A stretch of 64,000 bases of DNA from Oryzias latipes (Eukaryota > Chordata > Actinopteri > Beloniformes > Adrianichthyidae): NCBI RefSeq assembly GCF_002234675.1, contig NC_019866.2, positions 12,243,261 to 12,307,260 on the forward strand, in the 5' to 3' direction. Below are positions 25,225-36,862 of this stretch, piece after piece. The notes under the pieces are model-generated. The model ran no database searches and was not told where the DNA came from. It was given only the letters and a program-made list of their open reading frames with translations. The translations under genes and the position numbers were made by a program. Positions within the stretch are counted from its first letter, which is position 1; each line of letters begins with the position of its first letter.

Positions 25225-28200
25225 TCACTCCTTCGGGACTCGGAAACCGTCTTTTTCTTTTCGGAGGCTTCTCATGGTTTCGATTGGGTTGGTCTTCTTC
25301 ACGTGGTCTTGAACAGACTTTTCTCTAAAATGTCAACAGGACAGTCAGATCAACAGAAAACTAACTATAATTCCCTTAAGATTACTAGCAACTTCACGTA
25401 CTTGACTCTCATGAAGGGGTTAAATGTAAACTCATCAGCCAAAGTGGAAGGTATAGTTGCCTCTCCATTGTCACACTTTTCCTACAAAAATAAAACAAAT
25501 TAAAATATGAAGACATTTTTTCTTTTTTAGTCCTCACATTGCAATAAAGAAATGTCAGTCGCATACCTTTGCCCATGCTAGCTTCTTTTTAATGACCTCA
25601 TTGTGCGGCTCCACGTGACGTGCAAACTTTAGATTGCTGACGGTGTACTCGTGACCGCAGTAGACACGCTGAAATACAAAACACGCTGTAGTACCACAAC
25701 TATAGATATTTTTACACATTGCATTTTTTAAAATTACCGTCTCAGGAGGAAGATTTCCCAAAATCTCAATCAAAGCCTCGTACATCTGCTCTGCTGTACC
25801 CTCAAAGAATTTACCACAACCGGCCACAAACAGCGTATCACCTGCATGAAGACAGAAAACAGTCCTAAGGGTAAGATCAAATAAAACTTGAATTCTTCTA
25901 TAAATACAAATCCCATTGAATTTTACAGTAAAAACCAGCACAGACCAGTAATTTGAAAAGTTAGGGGGCATTTTGGCATATTTATCTGTGGGATATTAGC
26001 GGAAAGCTGTTTAGCCCTGACCATGGGTTCTAACAGTTGATTGCTGTAGATGTCAGACCCACACAAGGTTTGTGGACCATGAGAAGATGCAACAACAATC
26101 TATAGGCTTTGAGTGATTTAAAAACCAGTAGCAAAAGGAGTTATGAAGCCATATGTTCCGCCGCTTCAGGTTAAAACTCTAAAGTGCGCTCTTTTCACCT
26201 GTCTTATTTGTTAGAGTAGTCCTGTCTGCAAGAGTTAAAGACTTGAATCAGCTTTTTCTAAATACATGTTGTCTGGACACAAGACCTCAAAAGGTTCATA
26301 TCTTCATTAAAATACTGTGATAAATTGCTTTTTAATTAATTGATAGTCTTGATGGGAGCTGGAAAGCTCAAAATAACACTGCCATGTCTGACTTGAGTTT
26401 TGTTTCTGTTTTTTCCTTTAGTAGAGCCAAGTTCACATGCAACTTTCACCTTTCCCTTCTTTTAGCCAAAAGCGACATCTGCCTTTCATCGTTTTAATTT
26501 AGAAATATTAAATGTATCAAAGAATTTAGATAATCTGAGCAGCAGAAAGAATCTGGTTGACACTGGTCCTTTGTGTAACTCTTATTCTTCAAACTTAAGT
26601 CAACATTTTGTGTAGTTTTAAGAAAACAGTAAAAAATAATGTTGATTTTATTTGTTGATTTTTAAGCAGTCATTTATCTCTGTGGTTCATTTGAAGTGAT
26701 CTGACATACCTGTGAAAACAGCAGGTGGTTCAGAACTGCCTTCTCTTGTCACATAATAGCAGATGTGACCAGTCGTGTGACACGGTGTAAACAAACATTT
26801 AATACTGAGCGATCCAAGCTGAAAACAAAAAAATAAATATATTTTATTAAAAATCAGACTACAAAACATCAAATATGTCATACTTAAAGCAAATATCTGT
26901 CATCTGTTAAACACAATCCTTCAGTCTCACTTTGAGAGTGTTGGAGTGAGAAACCTTCTTGGTAATGGCATCGACTCTGTCGTCTCCTCCGCAGACCTTC
27001 AGCCCCGGCATTAGCTTCACCATCTTCTCGTTTCCACCAGCGTGATCCCTTCAATCAAAATAAAACAAAGGAAAAAAAAAAGAAAAAAAGAAAAGAGAGA
27101 AATCATTGTTGCATCGTTAAAGCAGAGTGTCACGCCCCTTTAACAATCTGAGAGTTTAAAGTGCGAATGCAGTGAAAGTAGAACGTCTTTAAGTAGATTC
27201 TAATTTTATCATTACAAACATCATACCAGTGGTGATGGGTAGTCAATACTGTTGTTAGTTTTACACCATGTTTTCTTACAGCTTCCACAACCTGTTGAAA
27301 GCACAAAAATTGACCAAAAAATGTTATCGTTAATTAGTCAATGAACACAAATCTGTAACAATGTAAAGTTGTTACCAGTCTGTCCAAAGCATTACTCATT
27401 TAAATGTCCAAATCTAAAAGACTTTCAAAAGGTACCAGACTGGATATAAATTATCAGAAAATGTGTCACTCAGTGGGCTTAGCTATTCATTAAGATGTAC
27501 TACAGATTAAATTGAGATGCTTTCTTATAGCATGCATGCAAAACTAAATAAACTACAATAATTTCAAGCAGCAGAACAAAATAGAATGGGATAAAAACAG
27601 AACTACCTTAATAAACAAATCTGTCACCTTATACTAGTGAGGAATTATCAGTTATCAGATAAAAGATGTTCTAATAAATGATTCACTAGACTGGAAGGTT
27701 TGCTTTCTCCTATCAGGACTTATTGTTTTGATATCAAATTGAATGAACAAGGTAAAATAAGTCTGCTTTTCAAAATAAGACTGTCTATTTTAATTCAAAG
27801 GTAATTTTATGTGTTTTCTCGTTTTTCTTTTAATTTCAACTATGTATTGCAACACAACATAAAAAACAAATTTAAACTAAAGACTTCTAAAATATAGCCT
27901 AGTTTTTTTTTTATCATTAAAATAGTTGTGTACTCACTCAGTACATCACATTTTAAAAGTATGTTGTTATTCAAAAATATCTAACCTTTATTGGCTCCAC
28001 GGGGTCAACAATCGCTGCTTCTTTTGAGTCTTCATCGATGAGCAGATACATATAGTTGTCACTGAGTGCGGGCAGAAGCTCGACCCTCATGTCGGCTTGT
28101 TTCACCAGGTGAGGTTTCCTCACTGCGCTGTGAAGGAGAGCGGCCGCCTGGGCCTTGACTTCCACAGGTGCTTCACAAGATGATGCGTCAACAATAAATT

Positions 28201-28656
28201 ATTCCGTGAGTCATAATGACACAACAAAGACGCAAACAACAATACGTCTGTGACACCCGAATCAGTTCTATCTCTTTTTATACATAAAAAGTAAAACGGG
28301 TGTTTCGAGTAAGATTACTTGACGTAAACAACGTTAGCTTAATGCTAAACATGTAAACAAAAGAGCGAGTCATTCCTTTTGTACAACTTAACATCATTCA
28401 ATATATGATGTCACCAAGAATATTACGCCAAATATTACTAAAATGTAGTCATACAGGCTAGTTGTATCACCTAATTATGGAGTAAACATGATCAAACACA
28501 ACAAAAAAGTGGAATTATTTAACTCGGAAAAAAACGTAGGCTAAAATGCTAATTTAGCATACTTACGTAAAGCAAACTAGTGAACGTACCGAATTTAACA
28601 GCTGTGGCAGCTCCTATCAGAGTGCAGGCACTCCCAACAAATGACTTGAATAACAT
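25225..28656 (-). CDS. hagh: Hydroxyacylglutathione hydrolase (glyoxalase II)
   Basis: Hydrolyses S-D-lactoylglutathione to D-lactate and glutathione, the second step of methylglyoxal detoxification. Nine exons on the minus strand: 28590-28656, 27986-28170, 27227-27291, 26931-27048, 26710-26818, 25738-25841, 25567-25668, 25402-25481 and 25225-25324. They total 930 nt, giving 309 aa (human long form 308). The N-terminus [20 protein letters not shown] is hydrophobic and basic, fitting a mitochondrial presequence. A second in-frame ATG at 28090 ([19 protein letters not shown]) matches the internal start known to make cytosolic glyoxalase II in mammals. Metal ligands are intact: [28 protein letters not shown]. 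The glutathione-binding tail SLRKEKDGF keeps Arg249 and Lys252 (human short-form numbering), while the Tyr145 position is Phe ([13 protein letters not shown]). The 5' end faces fahd1 across 386 bp, the same divergent arrangement as in human. Confidence 0.96.
28090..28090 (-). promoter_or_regulatory. Internal hagh start codon for the cytosolic form
   Basis: The ATG in exon 2 is in frame and starts [13 protein letters not shown], aligned with the first residue of the 260-aa cytosolic glyoxalase II of mammals (MKVEVLPALTDNY). The two-start scheme is known for HAGH; its use here is inferred. Confidence 0.6.
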
Positions 28657-29042
28657 CACAGTAACTACAGTCTTATCACGTATGGTACAAACCAGTAAAG
28701 TTTGGTTCAGGTTCACCTCCGCCCCCTTTTTATGGTAACACCGACAGGCATTACTAATCGAACGGGAGCAATTTTTTGTTGATTTTGCTTACGTGTTTAT
28801 AAAAGTTGCTCAAATGTACTAAATACAATTCATTTATATTATATTATAGGTCAAAATATGGTACATTTAAACCAACTTGGCTAAAAGTTAGTTCTGATTA
28901 TAACTTTGAGTTTTAAGAATGTCCCTTCCGACTTGTAGTAGTTTATCATCGGGTCAGCGGTGTCGGTCAAAGTTTAGTTTATCTAGAACAGACTGACTTA
29001 GACAGTACACACAGTACAAACGCAAACACAGCCTTTCCCAGA
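28657..29042. promoter_or_regulatory. Divergent hagh/fahd1 promoter region
   Basis: 386 bp lie between the hagh ATG (minus) and the fahd1 ATG (plus). A GC-box-like CTCCGCCCCC lies at about 28717-28726, near hagh. No TATA box is obvious. Human FAHD1 and HAGH are also head-to-head. Confidence 0.7.
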
Positions 29043-29705
29043 ATGACAACGCGGAACATATCTCGGTTCTGGGAGTGGGGAAGAAAGATCATCTGCGTTG
29101 GGAGAAACTATGCGGACCATGCGAAAGAGCTCAAAAACGCAATTCCGTCGGAGCCCGTGTTGTTCCTGAAGCCTCCTTCTGCATATGTGACTGAGGGCTT
29201 CCCCATCCTAGTGCCTCTGTACACCAGCAACCTGCACCACGAGGTGGAGTTGGGGGTGGTGATCGGGAAAGCGGGGACCTCGATCCCACAGTCCGATGCA
29301 ATGGATCATGTTGCGGGTTACGCTCTGTGCCTGGACATGACCGCCCGGGACATCCAGGATGACTGCAAGTCCAAAGGTTTGCCCTGGACTCTGGCGAAAG
29401 CGTTCAACACCTCCTGCCCCGTCAGCGAGTTCATCCCCAAAGAGCGCATCCTTGACCCGGGGAACGTCAGGCTGTGGCTGAAGGTGAACGACCAGCTGCG
29501 GCAGAGCGGCTGCACCTCGCAAATGATCTTCTCCATCCCCTATCTGATCAGCTACATCAGCGAGATCATCAGCCTGGAGGAGGGGGACCTCATCCTCACC
29601 GGGACCCCGAAAGGAGTGTCGGCCGTTCAGGAGCACGACGAGCTGCAGGCCGGCATCGAAAACATTGTTCGAATGAGCTTTAAAGTTGCCAGAAAAGATC
29701 ACTAA
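29043..29705 (+). CDS. fahd1: Acylpyruvase / oxaloacetate decarboxylase FAHD1
   Basis: Mitochondrial fumarylacetoacetate-hydrolase-fold enzyme that decarboxylates oxaloacetate and cleaves acylpyruvates using Mg2+. The single open frame of 220 aa matches the human protein (about 221-224 aa), which is also intronless in its main form. Visible residues: lid His26/Glu29 in YADHAKEL (human His30/Glu33), metal ligands Glu67 and Glu69 in NLHHEVELGVV, Asp98 in YALCLDMTARD, Lys119 in GLPWTLAKAF, and the C-terminal LTGTPKGV loop. The N-terminal MTTRNISRFWEWGRKI is positively charged and lacks acidic residues before E11, in keeping with mitochondrial import. Coding GC is far higher than in the flanking DNA. 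Two AATAAA signals follow at 29760 and 29897. It is divergent from hagh. Confidence 0.96.
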   Translation: MTTRNISRFWEWGRKIICVGRNYADHAKELKNAIPSEPVLFLKPPSAYVTEGFPILVPLYTSNLHHEVELGVVIGKAGTSIPQSDAMDHVAGYALCLDMTARDIQDDCKSKGLPWTLAKAFNTSCPVSEFIPKERILDPGNVRLWLKVNDQLRQSGCTSQMIFSIPYLISYISEIISLEEGDLILTGTPKGVSAVQEHDELQAGIENIVRMSFKVARKDH

Positions 29706-29759
29706 AGTTGGCAAATCCGTCCTCCATGGAGAAAAGTCAGCAGATGGCAGTAAGGTGCT

Positions 29760-29902
29760 AATAAAAAGGCTTCCATCTGCTGTCTTTTTTTTGTGTGTGC
29801 AAAATGTGAAAAATTTCAAACTAATTTCAACATCTTTTTAACTTATATTTTAAACATATCTGTTTAGAAGTTAATTCTAAGATGCAATATGTCTGTAATA
29901 AA
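29760..29902 (+). terminator. fahd1 polyadenylation signals
   Basis: AATAAA occurs at 29760-29765 and again at 29897-29902, 55 and 192 nt after the stop codon. Either or both may be used. Confidence 0.6.
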
Positions 29903-31230
29903 GGGTCAAATTTTTAAAATTCAACGAAAAGCTGGTGCTGAGATACATTTAATAATGCAATATATAAGTTTAGATAAAAAAAAGCTTTATTTCACTTTTA
30001 AATTACCATTTGTTTCTTAAATGTTTTAAAACATGATGATTTAGATAAATACAGTCACATACAATGAAAATAGAACAGTAATTATAACAGTTGCATAAGG
30101 AATAACTTTGCTTTCAATTTGATCTCAGCAAAAAATGACAGAATACAATATGTTTACACTGCTTAAAAATGAGAAAAACATCTTTCATTTAGCAAATTAA
30201 TACATCTGCATATGGGATTAGAACAATGGACTTACCAATAATTTTTATTTTAAGAAAAACATTCTAGTCAGACATGTTTTCTTAAATACAAATATTTTGC
30301 TATTGAAAATTTTTCTTAATGTGATTATTCTGCTTGCAAGCCAGAAAATAAGACATTTTTTCTTGAAAGAAGGGTCTTTTTAATTTCTCAAGATTCAGTT
30401 TTTGCAGTGTAGAGCAGTACTTCCTCGTTTCTTCTTCTACTCCTGTTTAAAAATCGAGAGAAAAGAAAATCCTTGTTGTAATTTTTGATTATGAAATATT
30501 TTGCACTTCCCTTTTTTTATAATAAAGCACGCATTCTGTTTTATAGCAGTTCATTCTTTCTTTTTTATGCTGTTACACTCCAAAAATAAAGTTGCCCTGC
30601 AGGGAGAACATTTCAGGACCCAGTCTCTTTCATTAACCAGCTACACTGTTGAAACACATACAAAATGTGGTGTGCGTTGCCGTGGTGCGATCCACAGGAC
30701 TATAAGTTTAAAAGAAGCATACTTTGTTGTAAGGATAAGTTGTTTTTCCCATATAGTCTCTTAAATGAGTGTGTAGTCAATAAAACCATAATGAAAGCTG
30801 GAACTTGAACATCTTGAATCGTTCGTCATGTAATTTTTTTCATGGTTTCCAGTAAGAATGCCACATTTTTGTGTCTCATTGGACCACAGAGAGGAGGATA
30901 TTGCTGCATCTTGCCATCTTGGAGAGAAGAAGGAGCAGACACTTCTGGATCACATTTGTTTGGGAAACTTTTGGGATTGCTGTGTTGAACTCTGTCCACC
31001 CTAAATGCATTTCAAAAGAGTTCACAAGCCCACACAGAGGTTTCCTCTCCAAAATTATAATGATTTTTAATACAGTAATTCCAAAAAACCTGAAAACTTT
31101 GGTCCTACTGCTTAGATTTAAACATTATTTAGATTTTATTTGTTTTTTTCTAAACTGATAGTATACTATAAAGAGACATTAGTTTACATTTTGACTACAA
31201 ATTGCTTTATTCCAGATGATGTTTGGAGGC

Positions 31231-31827
31231 CTAAAGATCCACTCTGATTATAATTTGATCTTTTGTAAAAGTGTTCCCAGTGGTCTTTTAATCATGATTA
31301 TACTGTTTATAGCCTAAATAAAAAATAACAAATAATCCTGTGTCGTTTTCTAGGACATATTTCTGCAGAGTGGCAGGACTTCATCAGAAATTTACCTGTG
31401 AGTTGTGGGCTGGCCCCCTTTCAGTCACCCATAACTGAGACATCTTTGTTTACGTGCTCTTCCTCTAGCTTAAAGCCCCTCCCAACCAAACATTAGTGGT
31501 GCAACAAAAATGGCGAGCAACATTGGGGCTATCCAGCCGTATGGTTTTGAGCCAGATCCCAGCTCAAACGAGGAAAACGTTGTTTGTAAGTGGATGCATC
31601 AAAATAGAATGGAGCTTGTATTTCACCCAGTGCAATTTTGTTAAAAATGGGATTTTCAAAGGGCATTTTTTGGTCTGCTCCCGATTTGCTATGACTCAAA
31701 TACAGAAAATCTCAGAAATGCAATTTTGAGCTTTATTTTGCTTATATGATATTAATCATCAGAAAAATGCCTTAAGAGCATGTTAAAAACACCCAAAACA
31801 CGATGCTCATTGGAGTGGCTCTTTCAA
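31231..31827 (-). repeat. MITE of the TAAAGACCCACTCC family, full-length-like
   Basis: Reverse orientation. The right end CATTGGAGTGGCTCTTTCA is the complement of the family left end, and the left end is TAAAGATCCACTCTGATTA. The interior aligns with the 52-kb copy through TGAGCCAGATCCCAGCTCAA and the AAATTTCTGATGAAGTCC block (complement). Confidence 0.75.
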
Positions 31828-32300
31828 GTTTTTTTGGGGTTAACTCAGCCTTATAACATTTTTTGCTTGTTGCTGGTATGAAATGGGAAAAAAATGAAAG
31901 CAAAAAAAAGCACAAAACATTTTTTGAAAGCATATATTTAATATTAACATTTGCAACTTAGAAAGTTTTGTGTGCAGCGTGGTGGCATAAATATCTCTCC
32001 ATATTACAGCAGTTAAGATTTTTTATTTTTTTGCAAAAGTTTGTTATGAATCTGTTGCTGTCTCCTGGTGTGTGTTTTGGTCAAACATCATTTCAGCCAA
32101 TTTTGTCTAACCCAATTCTAACATGTGCTGTAAATGCTGATGTATTTCTCACTCAAACTCAGCCTCCAGCTGCCTGTCACCAAGCGTTCTGGAGTAACCT
32201 AAGTGAGTGCGTCATCTTTTCACACCTTCAGGGCATGCAACCTCCAGCGCTCATGAGTCCTGACCCTAAGGTTGCACCAAAAGAACCAGTGTGGCCATTT

Positions 32301-32341
32301 TAATCAGATCCTATGAGATTCTAATCAGATCCTATGAGATC
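32301..32341. repeat. Short direct duplication, 21-bp period
   Basis: TAATCAGATCCTATGAGAT occurs twice, separated by 2 nt. Confidence 0.9.
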
Positions 32342-35300
32342 TGGAAGCTATAAAACTGTTTGGATCTGTTTTTTGTTTTTTTTTTACTCATCACAGAGCA
32401 CAGGGTCTCGCTTAGGAGTTGTCTTTGAACAGCATGCACTCTAAGAAATGATTTAGCAGAAGTTTAAAGGTTCATCTGTCACTCAGCATCCTTCACTTTA
32501 CCGTAGGTGATTAGTTAGAAACATATATTCATCCATCCATATGTGGATCTCCCTAAAAACAGCTCAGAATCACCATTAACTGCATATTCTTCCTTTTTGT
32601 GGGAAAAAACTGTGGTTGCTACAAGAAACTAGGAGATATGAAAACTGTGCAGAGAAACCCTTTTTTGTCATCTCATCATGCTGTGACATGCAACCTTCAA
32701 AACAGAGAGGATTCAGCTAAAACCCGGTGATGTTAAAGGAATTCAAGAGAGAGCTCTGCAAACAGAACAACTTTATTCATTAAAAGTGTTCAAAATAATC
32801 ATATAAACTACTTGAAAGATTCTTACGGATCAAAAATATTAAAATACTCCTTAATTTGAGTTATTTTTAAAGCAATAATAACATTCAAAAGTCCTAAAAT
32901 AGCAGCATTAACTCAGATGCAAGGCATTTGCCATTTTCAGTTCTGATTTTTATCTATCAGATTAATGTGCGGATTGGTCCATAAAGTTTAACCACTTTAC
33001 AATGTGGCTTAATAAATCATCAGAATTTTTTATTAGTAACATATTAAAGTTTGTGAGGAAAAACATCCTTGCAGCCTCTGACTTTAGTATCCGTTATTGA
33101 CGATAAAATGAGAATCCTGTCTTCACACGAATGATAGTCATCCAAAAATGTAATCTTGACTTTGCACTGTTGATTTGTTTTCTTGTAAAGCAAAGCTTCC
33201 AAAGGGATTCAGCTTGTGGGAGCGTGTCACAGCCTGAGTCTGTTTGCGTGTTCAGAACAATCGCGTTCAGAAAAAGTGGCCTGGCTTTGCGTGCTGCCCT
33301 TGCTGTGGTGGGACTATTCCTAGAAAAACGACCACTGACACACGGAACCTTTAAAGTATCTGAGCCAGACATGGCTGCATGACAGAACACATCAAAGAAC
33401 AACAAAGGTGGAGAAGAAATTAAGTTAACTAGTTTTTGGAATGAGGATGAGTAAATGTGAGCCATTTGAACTTGAACACGCTCAGAGTGAGTAGCTTTTC
33501 TTTGAGCTTATAATGCTGTCTGACACTATTTTTATTTAATTCTTTATGTAGATCTGAACATTTTACAAGAAAAAAGCAACAACAACGGATTGGAGCATTT
33601 TTGCCCTTTTATTCTGAATAAAAGTCTTTTCACTTTCAAAGTGGTGCATCTGTGTTTGTCCAAAACAACAAATGCCGGTCCTTTGTCCCACTATTTTGGC
33701 TGCTGCATCTATCTTTATACCCAACTAAGTGGAAGCTTTCCCACAAAATTTCCATCCCTAAACCTCTCAAATCAAAGCCTAACAAGAAAGTCCAAGTTTT
33801 GGAAGCCAAAAATCTTTGACTGTTCGCTGAAATCCTTCCAGAAAAACAATCTTGTTCAGCTCTTAAGTAAATGTTAATCTTCATATATCTTAAACAGGCC
33901 TATTGCAATATGCTCCTACAATAGAATGTCTCTGTACCTAATCTGTCTCTCAGTAATAAAAGCTGGATTCATGTTTTAACAAGGGATGGTGAGGCTTAAC
34001 CACAAAGGAAAATGAGAAATCCCAGCAGGTTTTTTTTTTCATTCGTTTAGGGGAGTTAATGGGTGGAAAGTGTATGGAGTCCTGAATGTAAATTGTCTAA
34101 AATTGGTGGCTACTTGAACGGAAGCAGCCTCTTTTTTTTTCAATCATAGTTTGCATGACTGAGTGGAAATCCGCCCCTTCAACATCACTAAACACTCTCT
34201 GAATGGGTGATGTTAGTGCGCGTGCACGTGTGTGCTTCAGATGCTGGTGTTTCTGCACAGACACAAATTAGCTGGGCAACTTTCAAAATATGTGAACAAA
34301 TTATGATAAAAACAAACACTTGATTCAAGAAAGTGAAATTAATAATAGGAGAAACGTATACATTTAATTTATATAAAAGTAAAAAAAGAATCCTAAAAAA
34401 ATATGTACATTTAAAAATGTGTTTTTACTGGTAGATTTTTAATATTTGGTGACATTATGATTTTAAATATATGTTATTGTCTTTGAATTTGGGTTCAAAC
34501 GATTCTTTTGAAATTTCAAAGATTAAAAAAAATTCCTAAAAGGTAGATAAAAGAGGAATCCGAGCAATGATTTAGCAAACGTGTGGTTTTGTATTCTAAT
34601 CCAACAAATGCCTACTTTAATCCAATGTTTAGAACATTTAGAACAGATTTGAACTTCAAACCCAAAAATGCAACATCAAAACCACTGCCAGGACATATGA
34701 ACACATGACGGCTAAACCGACCAAAGAGGTCGTTAGACTTTGAACAAAGTTTGATGGGAGAGCTCTAAATCCATCTAATAAATCCAACTTCTCACATCTT
34801 CCTTTTGCCTTTGTTTTTGCTTTGTTGGTTTTTCTTATGATCTGGTTGAATACATAACAACATATACCGGTAAATCTTTCTTTATTATCTGACCCTTGAC
34901 GCTCTAAAACTAATCTTAACCCTGCAGAACCCACCAACGTCTTTCTTAAGGGCTTTTAAAGTTAATTAAATACATTTATTTTTTTGTTTGTTTATTTTGG
35001 GAAGCAGCAATTGACAGCCGCCAAAAAGTAAAAAGAAAAAAAAACAATAAAATAATATTTTAAAAAAACAATTACATAAAAAGAAAAAAATAAGTGGCAA
35101 ATTTGACTCCGTAGTTTCTCCAAGGTTAAATCAAAGCTGCTGGCTTATAAACCTACTTAAATTGTCCTTTAAACATCCTTTTTCAACCAGCAAACGATGA
35201 AAAACAAAAACTTACATTTAAGCATATTTAAAAACTGTTGGATGGGACATGTTTGTTATCTGACAAAACTCAAAACCAATCTTTTTTCTCCTCACAAAGT

Positions 35301-36770
35301 CCCTCTGATAGCTCAGTGAGACAGGACCAATCAAAGGGCTTTTTGCTTCCTTACAGATTCCACCTCACACCCTGATACTGCAGCAAAGGAAAACCCCTCC
35401 TAGCTTTCATAAAGTGGACAATTTCTGTCTGTCAGCATGAAGACAACATTTTTTCCAGCATTACATCTTCCGCACCTCGATTGAGCCAAAAGCTAAGATA
35501 GTCCTCAACTGGGGAACAAATGTCTAATTTTTGACATGTTATTGTGAGTCTAAACCTAATAAAACTGAAAAAGGGTTAAATATAAATCAAATAATAATTA
35601 TATCTGTTCTAAGCTATACGACATCTGGAAAACCCCAGAAATCACAGAAAAGAAACAAGAAAGAGTATGTGAACAGGCAGAAGTGAAAAATTGACTGTGC
35701 TGTGACACACTAAGACTGGGCAAGACAGAACAATAAGGAGAAAAAAACTTACCAACATCAAAACAAGGAGCTAGAACTAGAAGTGAATCAAACAAAATTA
35801 GAAGATCCACATTACAATCAACTCATAATCCACAAAACAGGTCTCTACAGATTCCTGTTTTCTACACATTCCTTCCACAAACCACATTGCAATAGACCTT
35901 CACAAATGTCAGCTCTCAGAGTTGATGAACTGAACTGTTACTTTCTAAACTTTCCTTCAACTCTATGAAAGTTCCCACCTCATTAAAAGTGTTTAATTGA
36001 GGTTGAAGCTGTTGCCTGCTTTCCTGCTGATGGAAGAAAAAGGTTTACGACTGCTCTAACTCTGTTTATGAGACTTTCACAGAATGAAATATTAATGATC
36101 ACTTCATGGCTGCTTCTGGACTGTCACAGTGCTGTTCAGTCAGCACTGAAGCAGACCGATGGAGTGAGCATAACATGTTTAAAGGTTTGGGGAGGTCCAT
36201 TGAATACACATGCCAAACATGTTAAAAAAAAGGAGAGAATTTGACAGAAATATAGTGGGGAAGTCTAAAACAACATTTTAAATGTCACTCATGTATATGT
36301 ATAACTAAATAACTATTGATTCATAAAACAAATAGATTTTTTAAATTCTATTTCTATGAAACATTCCAAATTGCACTAATGTGTTACATAGAAAGGGAAT
36401 GTTAATTTTGGCAATGTGAGTTTCTGTCTGAATGAATATCCTCTGTAAATAAAGCTCAAATCAAAGGTCTTAACCTGACAAGTAAAGACTTTATGAATGC
36501 TTTGGGTAGACTTTTTCACATGGAACAATCATGTAATATGTGGACAGAGAATTGAATAAGTATTGTTTGCCTTTATGAGGCAAATACAATAGAAATAGCT
36601 TGATTATTTCTTGTTTGTATACAGTAGTATAACACAGATGTGTTTTGGATAGAAAGTTTATGCCCAAATTACCATAAAATCATTGCCTAAAATATTGTAT
36701 AGCATAAAAATGTGAAACAAACAGAGAACTGCAATTCTAACCAAAATACTTTATAAAATGCATTTTGTCT

Positions 36771-36813
36771 TGAAAACGCCAAAAGCACAATTTCTATTGG
36801 AGTGGGTCTTTAA
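36771..36813 (-). repeat. Terminal fragment of the TAAAGACCCACTCC MITE
   Basis: GAAAACGCCAAAAGCACAAT followed by TATTGGAGTGGGTCTTTAA is the complement of the family left end. The remainder is not recognisable. Confidence 0.6.
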
Positions 36814-36818
36814 TAGTG

Positions 36819-36862
36819 CTATTCACCTTAAGTTCTGTGCTCATTAGGCTTAAGGTGAATAG
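36819..36862. repeat. Perfect 14-bp inverted repeat
   Basis: CTATTCACCTTAAG (36819-36832) and CTTAAGGTGAATAG (36849-36862) are exact complements with a 16-nt spacer. It adjoins the MITE end at 36813. Confidence 0.85.

Noticed and set aside
29208-29819. 203-codon open frame antisense to fahd1
   Set aside because: Shadow of the GC-rich fahd1 coding sequence; the composition has no family resemblance.
33094-33465. 123-codon minus-strand open frame containing MSGSDTLKVPCVSGRFSRNS
   Set aside because: Looks somewhat protein-like and lies where MEIOB is found in human, but matches no MEIOB or other sequence I know and has no supporting exon partners.
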